A stretch of DNA of 46,592 nucleotides from Xanthomonas maliensis (GTDB lineage: Bacteria; Pseudomonadota; Gammaproteobacteria; Xanthomonadales; Xanthomonadaceae): the NCBI RefSeq assembly GCF_009192945.1, contig NZ_NSET01000031.1, positions 1-46,592 on the forward strand, given 5' to 3'. The notes under the pieces were generated by a model. It made no database searches. It saw only the letters and a program-made list of their open reading frames with translations, and was not told the origin of the DNA. Position 1 is the first letter of the stretch. Every line of letters starts with the position of its first letter. Position numbers and translations under genes: made by a program. Shown piece after piece: positions 42,826 to 46,592 of this stretch.

Positions 42826-45800
42826 ATGAACGCCCAGCTCGATCCGCTTGCCGCTTCCTCTCCCGCGCGCCCGCTGCTGGCGCCGGAACTGCCCTCCCCG
42901 CCCAGCGCGCTGCGCGCGGCCATCACCGCCGCCTGGCTCAAGGACGAAACCGAGCACGTGCGTGAGCTGCTCGACCAGGCGCGTCTGCCCGCCGCCGAAC
43001 AGGCCAAGGTGCAGGCAGTGGCGGCCGATCTGGTCACCCGCGTCCGTGCGCGGGCACAGGACCAGGGCGCGATCGAGGCCTTCATGCGCCAGTACGACCT
43101 CGGCAGCGAGGAGGGCGTGCTGCTGATGTGCGTGGCCGAGGCGTTGCTGCGCATTCCCGACCAGGACACCGCCGACAAGCTGATCCGCGACAAACTCGGC
43201 GAGGCCGACTGGAAGAAGCACCTGGGCGGCAGCGATTCGGTGTTGGTCAACGCATCGACCTGGGGCCTGATGCTCACCGGCAAGCTGGTCCAGCTCAACG
43301 ACCTGACCCGTGCCGACGTCCCTGGTGCGTTCAAGCGGCTGATCGGCCGCGTCGGCGAGCCGGTGATCCGCCTGGCCGTGCGGCAGGCGATGAAGATCAT
43401 GGGCCACCAATTCGTGATGGGGCGCACCATCGGCGAGGCACTTGCGCGCTCGCGCAAGGGCGATAACGCCAACTATCGCTATTCGTTCGACATGCTCGGC
43501 GAAGGCGCACTGACCATGAAGGACGCGCAGCGCTATCTGCAGGCGTATCGCGATGCGATCCACGCCATTGGCCGCAGCGGCAACTTCCTCGGCAGCGATG
43601 TGTTCGCTGCTCCCAGCATTTCGATCAAACTGTCGGCACTGTATCCGCGCTACGAACATGCCAAGCGCGCCCGCGTCATGGCCGAGCTGGTCCCCGGCGT
43701 GCTGGAGTTGGCGCAACTGGCCAAGTCCTACGGCATCGGCTACACCGTCGACGCCGAAGAAGCCGACCGGCTGGAGCTGTCGCTGGACATCATCGAAGCG
43801 ACGTTCTCCGATCCGTCGCTGGACGGCTGGGAAGGCTATGGCCTGGCGGTGCAGGCCTACCAGAAGCGCACGCCCTACACGATCGACTTCCTGGCCGACC
43901 TGGCGCGCCGCATCGGCCGCCGCATTCCGGTGCGCCTGGTCAAAGGCGCCTACTGGGATGCGGAAATCAAGCGCGCGCAGGTCGATGGCCATCCGGGCTA
44001 TCCGGTGTTTACCCGCAAGCAGAATACCGACGTGTCCTATCTGGCCTGCGCGCGCCGCATGTTCGCCCACAGCGATGCGCTGTACCCGATGTTCGCCACG
44101 CACAATGCGCAGACCATCGCGGCCGTGCGTGCGATTGCCGGCGGCAAAACATACGAGCACCAGAAGTTGCACGGCATGGGCGATGACCTCTATGCCGAGG
44201 TCATCCCCGCAGATCGGCTGGGATTACCGTGCCGTGTGTACGCGCCGGTCGGTTCGCACGAGGATCTACTGCCCTACCTGGTACGCCGCCTGCTCGAGAA
44301 CGGCGCCAACTCCAGCTTCGTCAATCGCATTACCGACGAGGATGTCGCCATCGAAGACCTGATCCGCGACCCGGTCGAAGCGGTGTCGTCGTTCGTCTCC
44401 ATCCCGCATCCGAAGATCCCGCTGCCAACCGATCTGTTGCGCAGCCAGAACCAGAACAGGAAGAACTCCATGGGCGCCAATCTCGCCAACGACAACGATC
44501 TGCGGCAGCTGGCCGAGCAACTCAATACCGCCGTCAAGCCATGGACAGCCGCTCCGCTGGTGCCTGGTGCAGTGGTCGGCACGCCACGGCAGGAAGTGCG
44601 CAACCCAGCCGATCGCCGCCAGGTCGTGGGCCATTGGCAAGCGACCGACAGCACAACCGTGCAGCAGTCCCTGGCCAGCGCGAGCGCCGCCCAGCCGGCC
44701 TGGAATCGCACCCCCGCCGCCAGTCGCGCCACCATCCTCGAACATGCGGCCGACCTGCTGGAGGCCCGCATGCCGGAGTTCATTGCGATCTGCGTCAAGG
44801 AAGCCGGCAAGACCCTGCCCGACGCGGTGGCCGAAGTGCGCGAAGCGGTGGACTTCCTGCGCTACTACGCCGGCCAGGCGCGTGGGCAGTTCGGTGCCCC
44901 CGAGCGCCTGCCCGGTCCGACCGGCGAGTCCAACGAATTGCAGCTGCATGGCCGTGGCCTGTTCGTCTGCATCAGCCCCTGGAACTTCCCACTGGCGATC
45001 TTCCTGGGCCAGGTCGCCGCCGCGCTGGCAGCCGGCAATAGCGTCATTGCCAAGCCCGCCGAACAGACCAACCTGGTCGGCTATGCCGCCGTAAAGCTGT
45101 TGCACGAAGCCGGCGTTCCCGAGGCAGTGGTGCAGTTCCTGCCCGGCGACGGCGCCACCGTTGGTGCCGCGCTGACCGCCGACGCTCGCGTGGCGGGCGT
45201 GGCTTTCACCGGCTCCACCGAAACCGCCCGCAGCATCAACCGCGCCATGGCCGCGCGCGACGCCGCGATCGGGGTGTTGATTGCCGAGACCGGCGGCCAG
45301 AATGCCTTTATTGCGGACTCCTCATCGCTGCCCGAGGCAGTGGTAAAGGACGCCATTTCCAGCGCTTTCATCTCCGCCGGACAGCGCTGCTCGGCCGCGC
45401 GTGTGCTGTTCGTGCAGGACGACATCGCCGACAAGGTGATGACCATGCTTGCCGGTGCCATGGGCGAACTGAAGATCGGCGATCCTGCGCTGCTCTCCAC
45501 CGACGTTGGTCCGGTGATCGACGCCGATGCACTGGCGATCCTGCAGGAGCACGCCACCCGCATGGATCGCGAAGCGCGCGCGATCGGCAGCACCACGCTG
45601 GACGCGGCCACTGCCAATGGCAGTTTCTTTGCCCCGCGTGCTTACGAGCTACGCTCTCTGGAGCAGCTGCAGCGCGAGATCTTTGGCCCGGTGCTGCACG
45701 TGATTCGCTGGAAAGCCGATCAGCTCGATGCGGTGATCGACCAGATCAACGCTACCGGCTACGGCCTGACCCTGGGCGTGCATTCGCGGATCGACGAAAC

Positions 45801-46026
45801 CATCGAGCGCATCGCATCGCGCGTGGCCGTAGGCAATGTCTACGTCAACCGCAACCAGATCGGCGCAGTCGTCGGCGTGCAGCCCTTCGGCGGCCAGGGG
45901 CTATCGGGCACCGGCCCCAAGGCCGGCGGGCCGCACTATCTGCTGCGCTTTGCGACCGAAAAGGTCGTCACAGTCAACACCACCGCAGCCGGCGGCAATG
46001 CCTCGCTGCTGACGCTGGGCGACTGA
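42826..46026 (+). CDS. putA: Bifunctional proline dehydrogenase / P5C dehydrogenase
   Basis: PutA oxidises proline to glutamate in two steps, passing electrons to quinone and NAD. The 1066-residue protein has a helical arm, the FAD-binding PRODH barrel (about residues 190-480) with YTVDAEEADRLELSLDI, RLVKGAYWDAEIKRAQ and PVGSHEDLLPYLVRRLLENG, then the aldehyde dehydrogenase domain (about 560-1060). The latter contains ISPWNFPLAIFLGQVAAALA, IAETGGQNAFIAD (catalytic Glu) and SAGQRCSAARVLFVQ (catalytic Cys). The ribbon-helix-helix DNA-binding domain of E. coli PutA is absent, as is the extra C-terminal domain, making this a short type A enzyme that cannot repress its own gene. The start at 42826 (MNAQLDPLAAS) has AAGG upstream. 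Confidence 0.97.
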   Translation: MNAQLDPLAASSPARPLLAPELPSPPSALRAAITAAWLKDETEHVRELLDQARLPAAEQAKVQAVAADLVTRVRARAQDQGAIEAFMRQYDLGSEEGVLLMCVAEALLRIPDQDTADKLIRDKLGEADWKKHLGGSDSVLVNASTWGLMLTGKLVQLNDLTRADVPGAFKRLIGRVGEPVIRLAVRQAMKIMGHQFVMGRTIGEALARSRKGDNANYRYSFDMLGEGALTMKDAQRYLQAYRDAIHAIGRSGNFLGSDVFAAPSISIKLSALYPRYEHAKRARVMAELVPGVLELAQLAKSYGIGYTVDAEEADRLELSLDIIEATFSDPSLDGWEGYGLAVQAYQKRTPYTIDFLADLARRIGRRIPVRLVKGAYWDAEIKRAQVDGHPGYPVFTRKQNTDVSYLACARRMFAHSDALYPMFATHNAQTIAAVRAIAGGKTYEHQKLHGMGDDLYAEVIPADRLGLPCRVYAPVGSHEDLLPYLVRRLLENGANSSFVNRITDEDVAIEDLIRDPVEAVSSFVSIPHPKIPLPTDLLRSQNQNRKNSMGANLANDNDLRQLAEQLNTAVKPWTAAPLVPGAVVGTPRQEVRNPADRRQVVGHWQATDSTTVQQSLASASAAQPAWNRTPAASRATILEHAADLLEARMPEFIAICVKEAGKTLPDAVAEVREAVDFLRYYAGQARGQFGAPERLPGPTGESNELQLHGRGLFVCISPWNFPLAIFLGQVAAALAAGNSVIAKPAEQTNLVGYAAVKLLHEAGVPEAVVQFLPGDGATVGAALTADARVAGVAFTGSTETARSINRAMAARDAAIGVLIAETGGQNAFIADSSSLPEAVVKDAISSAFISAGQRCSAARVLFVQDDIADKVMTMLAGAMGELKIGDPALLSTDVGPVIDADALAILQEHATRMDREARAIGSTTLDAATANGSFFAPRAYELRSLEQLQREIFGPVLHVIRWKADQLDAVIDQINATGYGLTLGVHSRIDETIERIASRVAVGNVYVNRNQIGAVVGVQPFGGQGLSGTGPKAGGPHYLLRFATEKVVTVNTTAAGGNASLLTLGD

Positions 46027-46050
46027 TCGTGTTGTCCTTGGCTTGATCGC

Positions 46051-46076
46051 AAAAACCCCGCACCTGCGGGGTTTTT
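46051..46076 (+). terminator. Intrinsic terminator of putA
   Basis: CCCCGC and GCGGGG form a 6-bp stem with an ACCT loop, flanked by AAAAA and TTTTT, 24 bases after the putA stop. The A-tract makes it potentially bidirectional. Confidence 0.93.
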
Positions 46077-46428
46077 GTTGCCAGCAGGTTTGGAAAGTCT
46101 GGGCGATTAGGTGCACTCCCAAGCATGCTGTGTGACAGCGCGGTGCAGGCTAGATCCGTCATCACATCGGCATGGCGCGTCATCAGGCATCAGCATCACT
46201 ACACGCGACCTAGGAGATGCATGGCCTGGGCAGAAAGTGATGAGGCATGCGCGTCAGCAAGCATGCATGGTGCGGTGCCAGCCGCAGCCATTGGCGGATC
46301 CGTTGCTCGCGAGCGCGCCCTGCGCTTTGCGCTCGCCGTATCGACTGCGCTATCCCGGGCCTGAAAGAGGTGACCGAGAGCGCTGGGGCAAAGACTCCAC
46401 GATCTAAGACGAAGGAGGTGCGTGACTG
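46077..46428. other. Gene-free spacer before the leader peptide
   Basis: I see no convincing gene in these 352 bases. Short ATGC- and CATCA-rich repeats occur (GTCATCA at about 46158 and 46180, GCATGC near 46243 and 46261). Open frames here lack starts with ribosome sites and have no recognisable product. The promoter for the leader at 46429 presumably lies in the last 100 bases, but no convincing -35/-10 pair was found. Confidence 0.5.
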
Positions 46429-46476
46429 ATGTCGTCGCGGCACGAACCATCATCGCAATCAAGCTGTTGCTGGTGA
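46429..46476 (+). CDS. Putative 15-residue regulatory leader peptide
   Basis: ATG at 46429 opens a 15-codon frame encoding MSSRHEPSSQSSCCW and ending in TGA (46474-46476). AAGGAGGTG at 46412-46420, nearly the perfect anti-16S complement, precedes it by about 8-10 bases, the best Shine-Dalgarno sequence noted in the window. The peptide has six serines and ends Cys-Cys-Trp, and its stop codon overlaps the first base pairs of a branched hairpin. This is the layout of a translation-attenuation leader, where stalling at scarce Cys/Ser/Trp codons would alter folding downstream. The regulated gene lies beyond the window. It could be chance, but ribosome site, short frame and structure coincide. Confidence 0.5.
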   Translation: MSSRHEPSSQSSCCW

Positions 46477-46524
46477 GCATAGTCGGGCGAGAAACCGCGT
46501 CCCGATGCGGGACTTACTATGCTC
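46475..46524 (+). other. Branched RNA structure following the leader peptide
   Basis: GAGCATAGT (46475-46483) and ACTATGCTC (46516-46524) form a perfect 9-bp outer stem. Inside it are a 6-bp hairpin, GTCCCG-ATG-CGGGAC (46499-46513), and a weaker CGG/CCG arm (about 46484-46497), giving a three-way junction. The outer stem begins at the leader's stop codon, so a ribosome there would melt it. The downstream GCGGCCCGC could compete with the inner hairpin. There is no T-tract within the window. Confidence 0.55.
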
Positions 46525-46592
46525 GCGGCCCGCTTTAACGCTGCTTTGTGCTCTGGTCAGAAAACCAAGCCGAGTGTCGCTGTGTCAAGCCA

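Overview
The window is a GC-rich stretch of a gammaproteobacterial chromosome, most likely Xanthomonas or a close relative. The evidence is the high GC content, the GTCCCG-type tandem intergenic repeat, the aa3 oxidase cluster in pseudomonad-like order, the murein-peptide gene set and a short bifunctional PutA. I see no phage, insertion sequence, CRISPR array, rRNA or tRNA. Nearly all of it is densely packed housekeeping and accessory metabolism. Names rest on reading the proteins by eye; no database search was run.

Layout. 1-3413: end of an MdtB-like and a complete MdtC-like RND efflux pump subunit, separated by a repeat that may be translated. 3638-6356: an ECF42-type sigma factor with its usual partners (a DGPF/YCII protein and two VOC-fold proteins, one frameshifted), preceded by a candidate ECF42 promoter. 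6494-11562 (minus): a 2-oxoadipate dioxygenase/decarboxylase (HglS), a secreted hypothetical, a HAD hydrolase, two exported EF-hand proteins, a membrane protein and a CPXCG protein. 11912-18417: two divergent arms of peptidoglycan-peptide genes, namely a VanX-like dipeptidase and an AmiD-like lipoprotein amidase on minus, and NlpC/P60, dipeptide epimerase, L,D-transpeptidase-like and APC permease genes on plus, with ATGA overlaps in both arms. 18505-23483: small stress-type and membrane proteins, a PQQ sugar dehydrogenase and a GH3 glycosidase with a LacI-type operator.

23643-30289: folB and tsaD on minus, divergent from the macromolecular-synthesis cluster rpsU-terminator-yqeY-yihY-dnaG, followed by a bile-acid-symporter-like carrier. 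30520-34051: a tandem duplication of a large thioredoxin-domain lipoprotein in which part of the upstream region is also duplicated. 34074-42549: the aa3 cytochrome c oxidase and assembly cluster (DUF2244, ctaC, ctaD, a 57-residue small membrane protein, ctaG, ctaE, SURF1, a Sco-like protein, ctaA, ctaB), with DUF2909 on the opposite strand. 42826-46026: putA without a DNA-binding domain, with an inverted repeat at its promoter and a strong terminator. 46429-46524: a 15-codon open frame with a near-consensus Shine-Dalgarno sequence, whose stop codon overlaps a branched RNA structure. It looks like the attenuator leader of a gene beyond the window.

The genes fall into functional groups: envelope and peptidoglycan turnover (efflux, AmiD, VanX, NlpC/P60, epimerase, Ldt-like), copper- and heme-dependent respiration with its assembly factors, and central information processing (rpsU, dnaG, tsaD). 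The least explained items are the end-of-window leader, the tandem thioredoxin lipoproteins, the repeat-encoded extension of the MdtC-like subunit, and the ECF42 module.
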